64,000 bases of DNA from JBAXTZ01 sp041666525 (GTDB taxonomy: Bacteria; Bacillota; Negativicutes; JBAXTZ01), in NCBI GenBank assembly GCA_041666525.1, contig JBAYGT010000012.1:8481-72480 (forward strand). Direction: 5' to 3'. Positions 52,517 to 63,200 of this stretch are shown one piece after another; position 1 is the stretch's first letter, and each line of letters opens with the position of its first letter. Made by a program: the position numbers and the translations under genes. The notes beneath the pieces were generated by a model. It had not been told where the DNA came from, ran no database searches, and worked only from the letters and a program-made list of their open reading frames with translations.

Positions 52517-54220
52517 CTAGACCAAAACTAGGAGATTTTTTATCTTTTCAAGATAATTGTTAACCGAAATAAAATGAATTTCGCCACTCTTGCGTTCTTT
52601 AACTTCTAACAAGCCCTCGTTTACCGCTTTAGCGCCAACAGTAATTTTTAACGGGTAACCAATCAAGTCGGCATCCTTAAATTTTACGCCAGGACGCTCA
52701 TTACGATCATCTAACACCGTCTCAATACCAGCACTGTTTAGCTGCTTATAAATTTTCTCGGCAAGGGCAACTTGCTCAACATCTTTTGCGCTGATTGGCA
52801 CAACAACCGCATGATATGGCGCTATATTTACCGGCCACACAATACCATTGTCATCGTTATGTTGTTCAACTGCTGCCGCCATGGTTCGGGAAATACCAAT
52901 ACCATAGCAGCCCATAACCATAGGCGCCGATTTGCCGGTTTCATCCAAAAATACCGCCTCCAGAACATGGGAATATTTTGTGCCAAGCTTAAATACTTGT
53001 CCAACTTCAATGCCCCGCGCGTATTCAACCGGTTTTCCGCAACGCGGGCAGGGATCGTTAGCAGCTATCAAACGTAAATCGGCAACAATATTACATTTAA
53101 AATCACGTTTGGGATTAACATTGATATAATGCTTATCAACTTCATTTGCTCCGGTCACCGCATTATACATATTCATTACAGTACTATCGGCTACAATAGT
53201 GACATTTTTCAACCCGATCGGCCCGAGAAAACCACCTACGCTATTCATGTCTTCATTAATCATTCGTTCGTTTGCCATATCAAGATTCAAACAACCTAGC
53301 GCGTTCTTCAATTTAATATCATTCACCTGATGATCACCACGAATTAAAACTAGCACCGGACCATTTTCAGTAAAGTATGCAACCGATTTTATCAATTTAT
53401 CCGGCGCTAGATTCAAAAATCCGGAAACTTCTTCGATAGTTTTAACATTAGGCGTGGCAACAATCTGAAGCCCCTGTTCAATTTCAATTTCTGCTACTAT
53501 AGCCGCCAGTTCGGCTTTTTCATCATTTGCCGCATAAGAACAATGACTACAAAAAACTACGCCACCTTCACCTGTTTCACACAGCGCCATAAATTCATGC
53601 GAACCACTACCACCAATCGCACCGGAATCGGCTTCGACCGGACGAAAATTCAATCCGCAGCGACTGAATATTTTCATATAAGCAGCATACATTCGCTGAT
53701 AATTCACTTCTAACCCGGCTTCATCTTTATCAAACGAATAAGCATCTTTCATAATAAACTCACGACCGCGAATTAAACCAAAACGCGGACGAATTTCATC
53801 ACGATATTTATTTTGAATCTGATATAAATTAAGTGGCAATTGACGATAAGAGCGCACGTCCATTTTCACCAACGTAGTAATCATCTCTTCATGCGTCGGC
53901 CCAAGACAAAACGGACGGCCATGGCGATCATTCAATCGCCACATCTCGTCACCATATACATCCCAGCGGCCAGATGCTTGCCAAATTTCAGCAGGCTGAG
54001 TTATCGGCATTAGAATTTCTTGTGCATCTTCAGCATTCATCTCTTCACGCACAATCGCTTCGATTTTCTTAAGCACTCGTAGCGCAAGTGGCAAATAGCT
54101 ATATATCCCACCCGCAGATTTACGGATATAACCAGCACGCATTAATAATTGGTGACTTACTATTTCGGCTTCAGCGGGAACTTCGCGCAATGTCGGCGAA
54201 TATAATTTACTTGCTCTCAT
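52517..54220 (-). CDS. proS: Prolyl-tRNA synthetase (bacterial type)
   Basis: Class II synthetase that charges tRNA-Pro. The 567 residues have the class II core (about 1-230, with LGPTHEEMIT near 108 and RFGLIRGREFIMKDAYSF near 150), the inserted YbaK-like editing domain (about 240-380) and the anticodon domain (from about 470). MGCYGIGISRTMAAAVEQ is typical. ATG 54220 follows AGAGGA and overlaps the ispG 3' end by 14 bases. Confidence 0.97.
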   Translation of the reverse strand: MRASKLYSPTLREVPAEAEIVSHQLLMRAGYIRKSAGGIYSYLPLALRVLKKIEAIVREEMNAEDAQEILMPITQPAEIWQASGRWDVYGDEMWRLNDRHGRPFCLGPTHEEMITTLVKMDVRSYRQLPLNLYQIQNKYRDEIRPRFGLIRGREFIMKDAYSFDKDEAGLEVNYQRMYAAYMKIFSRCGLNFRPVEADSGAIGGSGSHEFMALCETGEGGVVFCSHCSYAANDEKAELAAIVAEIEIEQGLQIVATPNVKTIEEVSGFLNLAPDKLIKSVAYFTENGPVLVLIRGDHQVNDIKLKNALGCLNLDMANERMINEDMNSVGGFLGPIGLKNVTIVADSTVMNMYNAVTGANEVDKHYINVNPKRDFKCNIVADLRLIAANDPCPRCGKPVEYARGIEVGQVFKLGTKYSHVLEAVFLDETGKSAPMVMGCYGIGISRTMAAAVEQHNDDNGIVWPVNIAPYHAVVVPISAKDVEQVALAEKIYKQLNSAGIETVLDDRNERPGVKFKDADLIGYPLKITVGAKAVNEGLLEVKERKSGEIHFISVNNYLEKIKNLLVLV

Positions 54221-55280
54221 AACAAATCCTCTCGATTTCTTTGAATAATTCATCTTCCAATTCTGATTCAGGAACCTTTTTAATGATTTCTCCCCGACGA
54301 AAAATCAATCCATACTCTAAGCCGCCGGCTATTCCAACATCAGCTTCCTTTGCTTCACCAGGACCATTCACGACACAACCCATAACCGCAATTTTCAGCG
54401 GTAAACTAATGCCCTCTAGCCGTTTTTCTACCCGCTCAGCCAACCCGATCAAGTCGATATTGGTCCGTCCGCAAGTCGGACAGGATATCAGTTCCGGGCC
54501 ATAACATTTCATGCCCAGCGACTTCAATATTTCATTACCGGTTTTCACCTCTTGAACCGGATCACCGGTTAACGATACCCGAACAGTGTCACCGATGCCT
54601 TCAGCAAGTAGTGCTCCGATACCTACTGCCGATTTTATCACACCGGACTTAATCGTTCCTGCCTCAGTAATTCCAACATGCAACGGATAGTCACACAACT
54701 GCGCCATCATTCGATAAGCGGCGATAGTCAATGGCACATCATGTGCTTTTAATGAAATTTTGATATCAAAAAAATCACATTGTTCCAATAATTTCACGTG
54801 CTCCATTGCGCTCGCACATAAAGCTTCCGCAGTTGGCCGCCCATATTTTCCCAACAACTCTTTTTCCAACGAACCGGCATTAACACCAATCCGTATCGGA
54901 ATTCCCCGCTGCTTGGCACTGGCAACTACGGCTTTGACGTTTTCCATCGCGCCAATATTGCCGGGATTAATTCGCAATCCGTCAATTCCGTTTTCAGCGG
55001 CTGTTAATGCCAAACGAAAATCAAAATGGATATCGGCAACCAACGGAATGGTGATTTGCTTGCGAATAGCAGCAATCGCTTCTGCGGCAGCCATATCCGG
55101 CACTGCCACCCGGACGATATCGCAACCACAAGCTTCCATACGCTTTATTTGCGCAACTGTTGCAGCAACATCGTGTGTTTTAGTATTGCACATCGACTGT
55201 ACCGACACCGGCGCATCACCGCCGATCAGCACATTACCCAATTTAATTTGCCTGGTCGTACGTCTGATTATCTTTTCCAA
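54207..55280 (-). CDS. ispG: 4-hydroxy-3-methylbut-2-enyl diphosphate synthase
   Basis: Iron-sulfur enzyme of the MEP isoprenoid pathway. The 357 residues have the TIM-barrel start TRQIKLGNVLIGGDAPVSVQSM and the cluster-binding cysteines in SCPTCGR near 265 and MGCVVNGPGEAKEAD near 300. The start is uncertain: TTG 55280 has GGGGG 6 bases upstream, and TTG 55301 is also in frame. It lies 25 bases after rseP. Confidence 0.95.
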   Translation of the reverse strand: MEKIIRRTTRQIKLGNVLIGGDAPVSVQSMCNTKTHDVAATVAQIKRMEACGCDIVRVAVPDMAAAEAIAAIRKQITIPLVADIHFDFRLALTAAENGIDGLRINPGNIGAMENVKAVVASAKQRGIPIRIGVNAGSLEKELLGKYGRPTAEALCASAMEHVKLLEQCDFFDIKISLKAHDVPLTIAAYRMMAQLCDYPLHVGITEAGTIKSGVIKSAVGIGALLAEGIGDTVRVSLTGDPVQEVKTGNEILKSLGMKCYGPELISCPTCGRTNIDLIGLAERVEKRLEGISLPLKIAVMGCVVNGPGEAKEADVGIAGGLEYGLIFRRGEIIKKVPESELEDELFKEIERICYESK

Positions 55281-55305
55281 CCCAAACCCCCAAAAATCCA
55301 ACTTC

Positions 55306-56337
55306 TCAATTGAATATGTTCATTCGTGCAACATCTTGTATCGTCGCGTACAAAAACAAAGTCATCAATAACGCAAAACCGACAATTTGAATTTTTTTTA
55401 GCACTGAACCAGACAATGGTTTGCGGCGAACGGCTTCGATTAAAATAACAATAATATGACCACCATCAAGCGCGGGCAGCGGCAATAAGTTAATTATTCC
55501 TAAATTTATACTTAAAAATGCCGTAAACTGCAACAGAGCTGCAATTCCGGTTTTTGCCACTTGGTTGGTCATATCTATGACACCGATTGGTCCGGCCAAA
55601 TCAGCCGGCATTTTTCCGGTAATCATCTGATAAAAACCATCCAAAATTAATCCGGCGACTTCAATCGGCGTTGTTACCGACAGTTGTGCTGATTTTATCA
55701 GCCCAGGGTACTCGATATCCACCTTTGGTGACACACCGATAATCGGTTTGCCGGCTTTACTGTCAAATTGCGGAGCGACGTCAATAGCAAGTGGTTTTCC
55801 ACTCCGTTCAACCATCAATTTCACATTTTTGCTGCCATTAGTTTTTAACGTTTCAGTAAATTCAGTCCAAGTAGCAACATTCTTCCCGTTGATCGCGATA
55901 ATTCTATCTCCAACGTTAATTCCCGCATGATAAGCAGCTTTTTGGCCGTCCACACTTCCGATAATTGGTTTATCGTGAAACTGCGGAATTCCAAAAGCGA
56001 AAAAAGCAATGAATAGCAACAACACCGGCAACACAAAATTCATAAGCGAACCAGTAACAATAACCAACAATTTTGCCCAAGTCGGTTTCGTGCAAAAACC
56101 ACGTGCAGAAACATTGTCATCCGGATCCATACCAGCGATTTTGTTATAGCCGCCAAGCGGAATCAACCGCAACGAATAACGGGTTTCTCCGCGCGTAAAA
56201 CTAATTAGTTTAGGACCAAAGCCGATAGCAAACTCATCTACTTGCATACCAGTAAGTTTTGCCGTAAAAAAATGCCCCAACTCGTGAAAAAAAACTAATA
56301 TACCAAAAACCAATACTACTGCAATAGTTGAAAACAT
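55306..56337 (-). CDS. rseP: Site-2 metalloprotease RseP/RasP (family M50)
   Basis: Intramembrane zinc protease involved in envelope stress signalling and signal-peptide clearance. The 343 residues have the zinc motif HELGH in FFHELGHFFTAK near 17, one PDZ domain (about 110-190, with GINVGDRIIAINGK) and the second active-site motif NLLPLPALDGGHI near 280. ATG 56337 directly abuts the dxr stop. Confidence 0.95.
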   Translation of the reverse strand: MFSTIAVVLVFGILVFFHELGHFFTAKLTGMQVDEFAIGFGPKLISFTRGETRYSLRLIPLGGYNKIAGMDPDDNVSARGFCTKPTWAKLLVIVTGSLMNFVLPVLLLFIAFFAFGIPQFHDKPIIGSVDGQKAAYHAGINVGDRIIAINGKNVATWTEFTETLKTNGSKNVKLMVERSGKPLAIDVAPQFDSKAGKPIIGVSPKVDIEYPGLIKSAQLSVTTPIEVAGLILDGFYQMITGKMPADLAGPIGVIDMTNQVAKTGIAALLQFTAFLSINLGIINLLPLPALDGGHIIVILIEAVRRKPLSGSVLKKIQIVGFALLMTLFLYATIQDVARMNIFN

Positions 56338-57498
56338 TTAATCACCATCATTTTCTGTTATATATTTTTCAGCATAGCGACGTGCCTCGCTATCCGCAGC
56401 AAAAATCATATCCAAATCATCATCTGCATTAACAGGAATTGCCGATAAAGTTTGTTCGATTACTGCCGGAATGTCCAAAAAGCCAATGCGCTTTTTCAAG
56501 AACGCTGCAACTGCTATTTCATTGGCCGCATTAAACACACAAGGCGCTATACCACCAGTTATACCTGCTTGATACGCCAACTTTAAGCAACGAAAGCAAT
56601 CGATATCCGGGCGCTCGAAAGTCAGACTATTCAATGCCAACAGGTCGGTTGCCGGATAATGAGCATTGTTTCGGTCCGGATAAGTAAATGCGTACTGAAT
56701 AGGCAAGCGCATATCCGGTAAACCCATTTGCGCGATAAGACTGTTATCAACAAATTCAACAAGCGAATGAACGATACTTTGACGATGAACAACAACATCA
56801 ACACGATCTAGTAGTACATCAAACAACCAGCGTGCCTCAATTACTTCCAACCCCTTATTAGCAAGTGACGCCGAATCGATAGTAATTTTTGCACCCATTT
56901 CCCAATTGGGATGTTTCAAGGCGCGTTCTACGCTCACTTTTCTTAATTCATCACTGCACATTCCGAAAAACGGCCCGCCGGATGCAGTTAATATCAAACG
57001 TTTTATTTGTTGTCGATTCTCCCCGTTAAGGCATTGAAATATCGCACTATGTTCGCTATCCACAGGAACAATTGAAATGGAATTTTCCCTCGCTGCATTC
57101 ATCACGATTCTGCCTGCAGCAACAAGCGTCTCTTTATTAGCAAGCGCAATGTTTTTCTTGGCATTAATGGCAGCAATAGTCGGACGCAAACCAGCAAATC
57201 CCACAATCGCCGTCAAAACTGTGTCAACTGCATTATGAGTTGCCGCTTCCATTAAGCCGGATTGACCGGCAAGAATTCTCGTTTTCCCCGAATAACGCGT
57301 CTTAAATTTTTCAGCCGCAGCTTCGTCGGTCAAAACCGCTAACTCCGGCTTAAATTCATATAATTGTTTTTCGAACAAATCAATGTTCGAGTGCGCCGAC
57401 ATCGTTCTCACAGAAAACAAATCAGGATTATTTCTAATAATGTCTAATGCCTGAGTACCAACTGAACCAGTACTGCCTAAAACAGCTATATTTTTCAT
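56338..57498 (-). CDS. dxr: 1-deoxy-D-xylulose-5-phosphate reductoisomerase
   Basis: Second enzyme of the MEP isoprenoid pathway; it uses NADPH to make 2-C-methylerythritol-4-phosphate. The 386 residues start with the nucleotide-binding GSTGSVGTQALDII, and contain PVDSEHSAIFQCL near 146, TASGGPF near 175 and the substrate/metal region TIDSASLANKGLEVIEA near 207. It lies in cdsA-dxr-rseP-ispG. Confidence 0.97.
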   Translation of the reverse strand: MKNIAVLGSTGSVGTQALDIIRNNPDLFSVRTMSAHSNIDLFEKQLYEFKPELAVLTDEAAAEKFKTRYSGKTRILAGQSGLMEAATHNAVDTVLTAIVGFAGLRPTIAAINAKKNIALANKETLVAAGRIVMNAARENSISIVPVDSEHSAIFQCLNGENRQQIKRLILTASGGPFFGMCSDELRKVSVERALKHPNWEMGAKITIDSASLANKGLEVIEARWLFDVLLDRVDVVVHRQSIVHSLVEFVDNSLIAQMGLPDMRLPIQYAFTYPDRNNAHYPATDLLALNSLTFERPDIDCFRCLKLAYQAGITGGIAPCVFNAANEIAVAAFLKKRIGFLDIPAVIEQTLSAIPVNADDDLDMIFAADSEARRYAEKYITENDGD

Positions 57499-57548
57499 TC
57501 CAAGTCCTGCTTCTTCCTCTATTAAACTCTTGATTTCCAGATAACTCT

Positions 57549-58376
57549 TTAGCCCATAACAATTATAGCGACAAAATAATATACCATCGGTACTACGAAT
57601 AACAAACTATCAAAACGATCCAAAACACCGCCGTGCCCAGGGAAAAAGCTCCCGGAATCTTTTACATTGCAAAACCGTTTCATCGCTGACTCGGCCAAAT
57701 CTCCGAGTGGTGCTACAACGGCAGCAATTAGGCCGATCACTGCACCGCAATACAATGGCAACCCTAATCCCCAAATCACCAAAGTGCTTACAGCTATCGC
57801 ACCGATGCCGCCGCCAATCACACCCTCCCATGTTTTTCCAGGGCTAATCGTTACATTTAATTTTGTCCGGCCAAACAACCGACCGGTAAAATATGCAAAG
57901 CTGTCACTCGCCCAAGTACCAATTAGCGCCAACCACAAATACGCAGTACCCGGGTTGAGTTGAAAATATTTATAATTGTAAATCGTATCATTGTCAATAA
58001 AGCGCAATTCGACAAAATGTGAAAACAAAAAAGATACATAAAAAAAGCCAAATACCGTAGCTACACAGTCACCAATCGAAAACTTGCCACTGGTAAAGAC
58101 GACCTTTGCCAACAGAAAGACTATCGAAAAAAACAATATAAATTGATATTCGGTATTATTGGCATAACGCGCAAAGACCATTGACAGCACAATCAACACC
58201 GAACCCAGGGAAGTGCAAATTTTCACTCCGGCTTTACGAAACATTCGTGCCAATTCCATCCATGCAACCAATGCCAACACTGTCAGCGCAAGGATAAAAA
58301 TCAACCCGCCGTAATTAATAATAAAAACCGCCAGTGCAATTCCCACAATTGCAGTTATAGTTCTAGTAAGTAACAT
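57549..58376 (-). CDS. cdsA: Phosphatidate cytidylyltransferase
   Basis: Integral membrane enzyme that makes CDP-diacylglycerol for phospholipid synthesis. The 275 residues have about seven hydrophobic helices and the CDS signature S-x-W-x-G-x-x-G-type sequence SPGKTWEGVIGGGIGA near 180, then PLGDLAESAMKRFCNVKDSGSFFPGHGGVLDRFDS near 220-255. ATG 58376 overlaps the uppS stop by one base (TGATG), with GGAGG 6 bases upstream. Confidence 0.95.
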   Translation of the reverse strand: MLLTRTITAIVGIALAVFIINYGGLIFILALTVLALVAWMELARMFRKAGVKICTSLGSVLIVLSMVFARYANNTEYQFILFFSIVFLLAKVVFTSGKFSIGDCVATVFGFFYVSFLFSHFVELRFIDNDTIYNYKYFQLNPGTAYLWLALIGTWASDSFAYFTGRLFGRTKLNVTISPGKTWEGVIGGGIGAIAVSTLVIWGLGLPLYCGAVIGLIAAVVAPLGDLAESAMKRFCNVKDSGSFFPGHGGVLDRFDSLLFVVPMVYYFVAIIVMG

Positions 58377-59140
58377 CACAGTCCTCCAAAGCGTCGATTG
58401 CGGTTTTGAAATTCGCTAATTGCTTCCATCATGCGCTGTGGTACAAAATCAGGCCAAAATATATCCACAAAAATCATTTCTGCATAAGCTATCTGCCAAA
58501 GCAAAAAATTGCTCACCCGATAATCGCTGCTCGTTCTAATCAGCAAATCAACTTCGGGGAAATCCGGAGTATATGTCGCTTCGCCGAAAATACGCTCATC
58601 AATATCATCAACTGAAAGTGCTCCCTCTGCTACAAGGCTAACAATTTTTTTTGTTGCACGAACAATTTCGTCCCGCCCGCCATAATTCAAGGCAATGTTA
58701 AAAATCATACCCTCGTTCTTAGAAAGATAGTTGACATCATAAGCAATCTTTTCTTTAATCGTCTCAGAAAAAATTGAAGTATCACCAATAAACCGTAATC
58801 GGACATTATTTTTTTCCAGTTCTGGTAATTCATTATCCAGATATTGTGTTAACAATAGCATAAGATATTCAATTTCTTCCGCCGGACGCTTCCAATTTTC
58901 GGTAGAAAAAGCGTAGACAGTCAACATCTTGATGCCGATATTTCCGGCAGCACGAACAATCTCTCGCAGATTTTCGCTGCCCTGCTTGTGCCCGAACGAG
59001 CGAGGCAGACTGCGTTTTTTAGCCCAGCGGCCATTACCGTCCATAATTATCGCCAAATGCTTAGGCAACAGGTTAAAATCAAGCTCTGCTACTGAATATT
59101 TATTTTTACGCGAGAAGAAATTTTTAAAAATCGAAATCAT
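58376..59140 (-). CDS. uppS: Isoprenyl transferase (undecaprenyl diphosphate synthase)
   Basis: Makes the C55 lipid carrier used for cell-wall synthesis. The 254 residues contain IMDGNGRWAKKRSLPRSFGHKQG near 31 (catalytic Asp and FPP site), STENWKRP near 84 and DLLIRTSSDYRVSNFLLWQIAYAE near 200. ATG 59140 follows GGAGG. It heads the long array uppS-cdsA-dxr-rseP-ispG-proS-polC. The usual upstream pyrH-frr genes are not here. Confidence 0.96.
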   Translation of the reverse strand: MISIFKNFFSRKNKYSVAELDFNLLPKHLAIIMDGNGRWAKKRSLPRSFGHKQGSENLREIVRAAGNIGIKMLTVYAFSTENWKRPAEEIEYLMLLLTQYLDNELPELEKNNVRLRFIGDTSIFSETIKEKIAYDVNYLSKNEGMIFNIALNYGGRDEIVRATKKIVSLVAEGALSVDDIDERIFGEATYTPDFPEVDLLIRTSSDYRVSNFLLWQIAYAEMIFVDIFWPDFVPQRMMEAISEFQNRNRRFGGL

Positions 59141-59166
59141 GTTTTCCTCCGCATTAATGGTTAATT

Positions 59167-59175
59167 ATTATAACA
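59167..59175 (-). promoter_or_regulatory. Extended -10 promoter of the uppS array
   Basis: TGT-TATAAT on the minus strand, 26 bases before the start codon; the -35 region is weak. Confidence 0.55.
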
Positions 59176-59194
59176 GAAATAGCTGTAAATAAAA

Positions 59195-59216
59195 AGAAAA
59201 GGAGCCTTTCGGCTCC
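59195..59216 (-). terminator. Terminator of rplS
   Basis: A 6-bp GC-rich stem GGAGCC/GGCTCC with a GAAA tetraloop (minus strand) is followed by a T-rich run. Confidence 0.82.
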
Positions 59217-59224
59217 AAATCTGA

Positions 59225-59566
59225 CTATCTTTTTTCGCGAATGCGAGCAGCTTTACCAGTCAACTCACGTAAATAGTACAAACGCGCACGTCGTACAATA
59301 CCGCGTCGAACAACTTCAATGCGTTCAACCCGGGGCGAATGAGTAGGGAAAGTTCTCTCAACACCAACACCGTAAGTAACCCGACGAACGGTAAACGTTT
59401 CACGAATTCCGCCGCCGTTGCGCTTAATGCATACGCCCTCAAAAGCCTGTAAACGCTCACGGGTTCCCTCGACAACTTTTACCATTACGCGCAGAGTGTC
59501 GCCAGCGCGAAACTCGGGTAAATCAGTGCGTAATTGTTCTTGATCCAACAATTCGATTAAATTCAT
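59225..59566 (-). CDS. rplS: 50S ribosomal protein L19
   Basis: Protein at the 30S-50S interface. The 113 residues include LRTDLPEFRAGDTLRV, RLQAFEGVCIKRNGGGI, ETFTVRRVTYGVGVERTFP and ARLYYLRELTGKAARI, all diagnostic. ATG 59566 follows AGGAGG; the frame upstream is leader. It is isolated from the usual rpsP-rimM-trmD genes and is probably a single-gene transcript. Confidence 0.97.
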   Translation of the reverse strand: MNLIELLDQEQLRTDLPEFRAGDTLRVMVKVVEGTRERLQAFEGVCIKRNGGGIRETFTVRRVTYGVGVERTFPTHSPRVERIEVVRRGIVRRARLYYLRELTGKAARIREKR

Positions 59567-59628
59567 TTTGCCTCCTGCATCATAGATGTTCTTGGCAGGC
59601 GCACCCATCCAGAGGACCATCCGTATAT
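59567..59628 (-). promoter_or_regulatory. Candidate rplS leader hairpin (possible autoregulation)
   Basis: The 5' untranslated region can fold so that CCTG pairs with CAGG of the ribosome site, with an inner CATC/GATG stem. This would partly mask the Shine-Dalgarno sequence. L19 leaders are known in Firmicutes, but I could not match this to the published consensus. Confidence 0.35.
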
Positions 59629-59637
59629 AGCAATAGT

Positions 59638-59666
59638 ATTATATTACAATACAATTACTTTGACAA
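59638..59666 (-). promoter_or_regulatory. Promoter of rplS
   Basis: TTGTCA, a 17-base spacer and a perfect TATAAT on the minus strand, 72 bases before the start codon. Confidence 0.85.
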
Positions 59667-59674
59667 GAAATATT

Positions 59675-60232
59675 TCAAATTTCGTATAGTAATTCAGCAG
59701 CAACCGATTGAAATATATTTTCACCAACAGCAATTCGAATAATTCTCAAGGCGAAATCCATTGCTGTCGCCGGTCCCTGCGATGTCAAAATATTATCACT
59801 AACAATAAACTTGCGATTTTCATAACCCAACGCAGACATTTTTTGTTGGATACCTGGATAGCAGGTGAAGCGATGATGCAATAAAATATTTGCGCGATCT
59901 AATGCCAACGGTGCTGCGCAAATAGCACAAATCATTTTTTTTGCACCATCAAAACGTTTTATCGCAAGCTGTACATTTTCGTCTTCACAAAAAACCAAAG
60001 TCCCGCCCCAGCCCCCAGGTAAAATTAGCATATCATAAGTTTCATGCGCAGTTTCGACTATTTCATCAAGCTCTATATCGGCACTGATAATAATATTTCG
60101 GCTGCCACGCAATGTTTTACCGCCAACACCAGCTAAAGTAACTTCCACGTCTGCGCGACGCAACACATTAGCAAGCGTTGTTGCCTCAATTTCCTCGGTT
60201 CCGTTGGCAATAATAATTAATGCTTTTTTCAT
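59675..60232 (-). CDS. DJ-1/PfpI family protein
   Basis: Protein of 185 residues in the DJ-1/ThiJ/YajL group, which includes deglycases, chaperones and stress proteins. The N-terminal LIIIANGTEEIEATTLANVLRRA contains the conserved Glu, LILPGGWGG forms the nucleophile-elbow approach, and the cysteine lies in AICAAPLALDRANIL near 104. Exact activity cannot be assigned from sequence. ATG 60232 follows GAGGAG. It is 54 bases after smc. Confidence 0.88.
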   Translation of the reverse strand: MKKALIIIANGTEEIEATTLANVLRRADVEVTLAGVGGKTLRGSRNIIISADIELDEIVETAHETYDMLILPGGWGGTLVFCEDENVQLAIKRFDGAKKMICAICAAPLALDRANILLHHRFTCYPGIQQKMSALGYENRKFIVSDNILTSQGPATAMDFALRIIRIAVGENIFQSVAAELLYEI

Positions 60233-60286
60233 TTTACTCCTCTAAAAATAATGACACAAACATTCTACAACATTGAAATTTGAAAA

Positions 60287-63200
60287 TCAAACCACTTCAT
60301 CAGCGAATTTTACGGATACTAATTGCGAAACACCAGTTTCCTCCATTGTGATGCCATGCAGTTTATCAGCGACTTCCATTGTTCGCTTGCGATGTGTGAT
60401 AATAATAAACTGCGTTCGCTCGCGATATTCACGAATAAATTCCGAAAACCGCTCAACGTTAGCTTCATCCAGCGCCGCATCTAATTCGTCAAGCACGCAA
60501 AATGGTGACGGTTGATGCTGCAACATTGCAAACAACAGAGCAATAACCGTTAATGCACGCTCTCCACCGGACAATAACGTCATATTTTGACGGCGCTTTC
60601 CAGGGATCTGTACAACAACTTCAATTCCGGTCTCCAACATGTTATCAGGTTGGGTAAACACGATTGACGCCGTTCCGCCGCCAAACAGCCGCACAAAAAT
60701 ATCGGAAAAATACTTGTCTATTTGCTCTACAGCCTCTCTGAATTGTTCTGCCATAACTTCATCCATACCGGCAATCATTATAACAAGTTTGCTTTGCGCA
60801 TCAAACAGATCAGTACGCTGCGTAACTAAGAACTCATATCGGTCTCTGTTTTTTTGATATTCTTCAATTGCGTTCGGATTTATCGTCCCAAGCGCTTCAA
60901 TTTGTTTATCCAGTTCCGACATTATTTCGCCATCGATTTTACTCAACTCGTCTCGCGTCGGTATATACTCCTGCAAATTAATATGAAAATCAGCCGCAGC
61001 ACGCTCACAAACATTTTCGATTTCCACACGACAGCGCTCGTTTTGCACTCTAACATCCGCTAATCGCAACTGGACGTCGGAAATTCGTCGGCGAATGCTG
61101 CGCAGATCCTTGTCAAACAGCTCTTGCTGTTGTAACAGCTGATGTTTATTCTCAAAGCTTTCTGCAAGTCTGGCATTTTGCTGATTTTTATCTTGCTTAT
61201 AGTCCAGCATTTGCGCTCCTAGCGCAGCGATTTCGGTCTCAGCGCGAAAAATCGTGTTTTTGAGCGTAATTTTTTCATCAGTCAAACGAATCTTGTTATC
61301 ATTATGAATTTGAATCGTCTGTACTAGATCATTGATGCGTGTTTCTGCATTATCAAATTTCGCCAATAATGAATTACGCTCGATTTTTCCGTTATTCAAC
61401 ACTTCTTGGGCTGTAACCAACGCAGCTTGCAACCGCTCCAGTTCGCTGATTTTTTCATTCAACGCTGTTTGATCAACGCTTTCCAACTGCTCTGACAGGT
61501 GCAACTCCTCAGTCAGCGCAGCACACACGCCAAGCCGTTCATCACGGTCATCCATTAACGCTATTCGTTCAGACCGATCCGCTTCAATACTTTGCGTCAA
61601 ACGCTCAAATGTTTCTTCAATATGTTGCAGACTGATAATCTTTTCGGCTTGCTGCAACTGCATTTTTTGAAGTTGCAAAGAGTGCATTCTAACACACTCA
61701 TCGACAACGGATAATTGCCGTTCAGCAACATTAAGTTTTTCGGAAAAATCAATCAATTGCTTTGCAGTTTCTACTAATTTCTGTTCGAGTGAAATGATTT
61801 CAGCCTTCCTTGAAACAATACCACCACTCTGCTTTTGGGTACTGCCGCCGGTAATCGCGCCGCCGGGCGTCAGCAGTTCACCATGCAACGTAACAATACG
61901 CGCGCTGAAATTGAGCGCTTTTGCTGTTTTAATCGCATTTGCAAAATTGTCGGCTATCAGTATACGTCCGAGTAGAAATTCAACTGCCCGGTTATCGCGC
62001 TCGGCATAAGTCACCAGTTGTGACGCACGACCGATGATGCCATACAATTTGTCTTTTGGGAAATTAGTTTCACTATAACGTAAATTGGCAAGCGGAAGAA
62101 AGGTTGCGCGTCCGACTTGCAATTTTTTCAAATAATCAATTGCCTGACGCGCGGTTGCATCATCATCACAAACCAAATTTTGTGATGCTTGACCAAGCGC
62201 GGTCTCGATGGCTAATGCGTGCTCGGGTTTTGCAACTATCAACTCACCAATAGCTCCGTAAATTTTGGCACGCCATTGACCAGTCGCCGTTAATATGGCT
62301 TTTGTTGCACGCGAAAACCCTTCATAGTTTTGCTGCAAGCTATGCAACACATCCTTACGGATTTGCAATTTACGATTTTCATCAACGAGGGCACTTTTTT
62401 GAACTTTTACCGATTCCAAAGCAAGTTTAGCCGCACTTTGATCATTAGCTGCTTTTTCTGCAACGACTTTTAGTTTATTAATATCAAGCGCAATTTGATT
62501 GCTCTGTTGCGTATGTTTTTCTAATTCAGCGGCAACATTGCGCAATTCAGCTTCACACTGCGCTATTTCAACATCCAACCGGCTGCATGAACGTGCGTAA
62601 TTATCTGTCTCCATGCGCGTCATGTTAATATTATTACGAATTTGCACTGTCTGTTGTACACGCGCAAAGGCGTTTTCGCGAATAAGTGCTAGTTCACGTT
62701 CGCTTTCAACTGCCGCTTCAGTTGCTCGTTGTGCTGCAATAGCTAATTCAGAAATCAGTTTTTGCGAATCAGCAATATCAACTTGGAGCATTAGCCGCTC
62801 ATCACGAAGCACGGCACGAGTGCTTTCGGCATCTGCGTGAAAAGCATCTACTCGTTCTAATTCAAGCGCTATTGCTTGAATACGCTCTCTTGCCAAATTG
62901 ATGCGGTTTTTTTCAACCTCAATTTTTCCGTTACCAGATTCATATGCTAAATTTAATTCATTGATTTTAGCTTCTGTTTGAATGATTTTTTCTTCTAGTG
63001 CAAGAATATTATTAGCGGTATTTGCTTTTTCAGTTTCAACAACCAATAAAGCTGCATCTTTTGCAAGTGACTCATCAGAATACTCCAACTCGCGAAGTTG
63101 CCCGTCAGCAGCATATTTATTGAGTTTACGCAACTTAATAGCCAAAGCATCAACCTTTAGTTCACGTAACTGCGCAAATAATGTATTGAATTTTTCTGTC

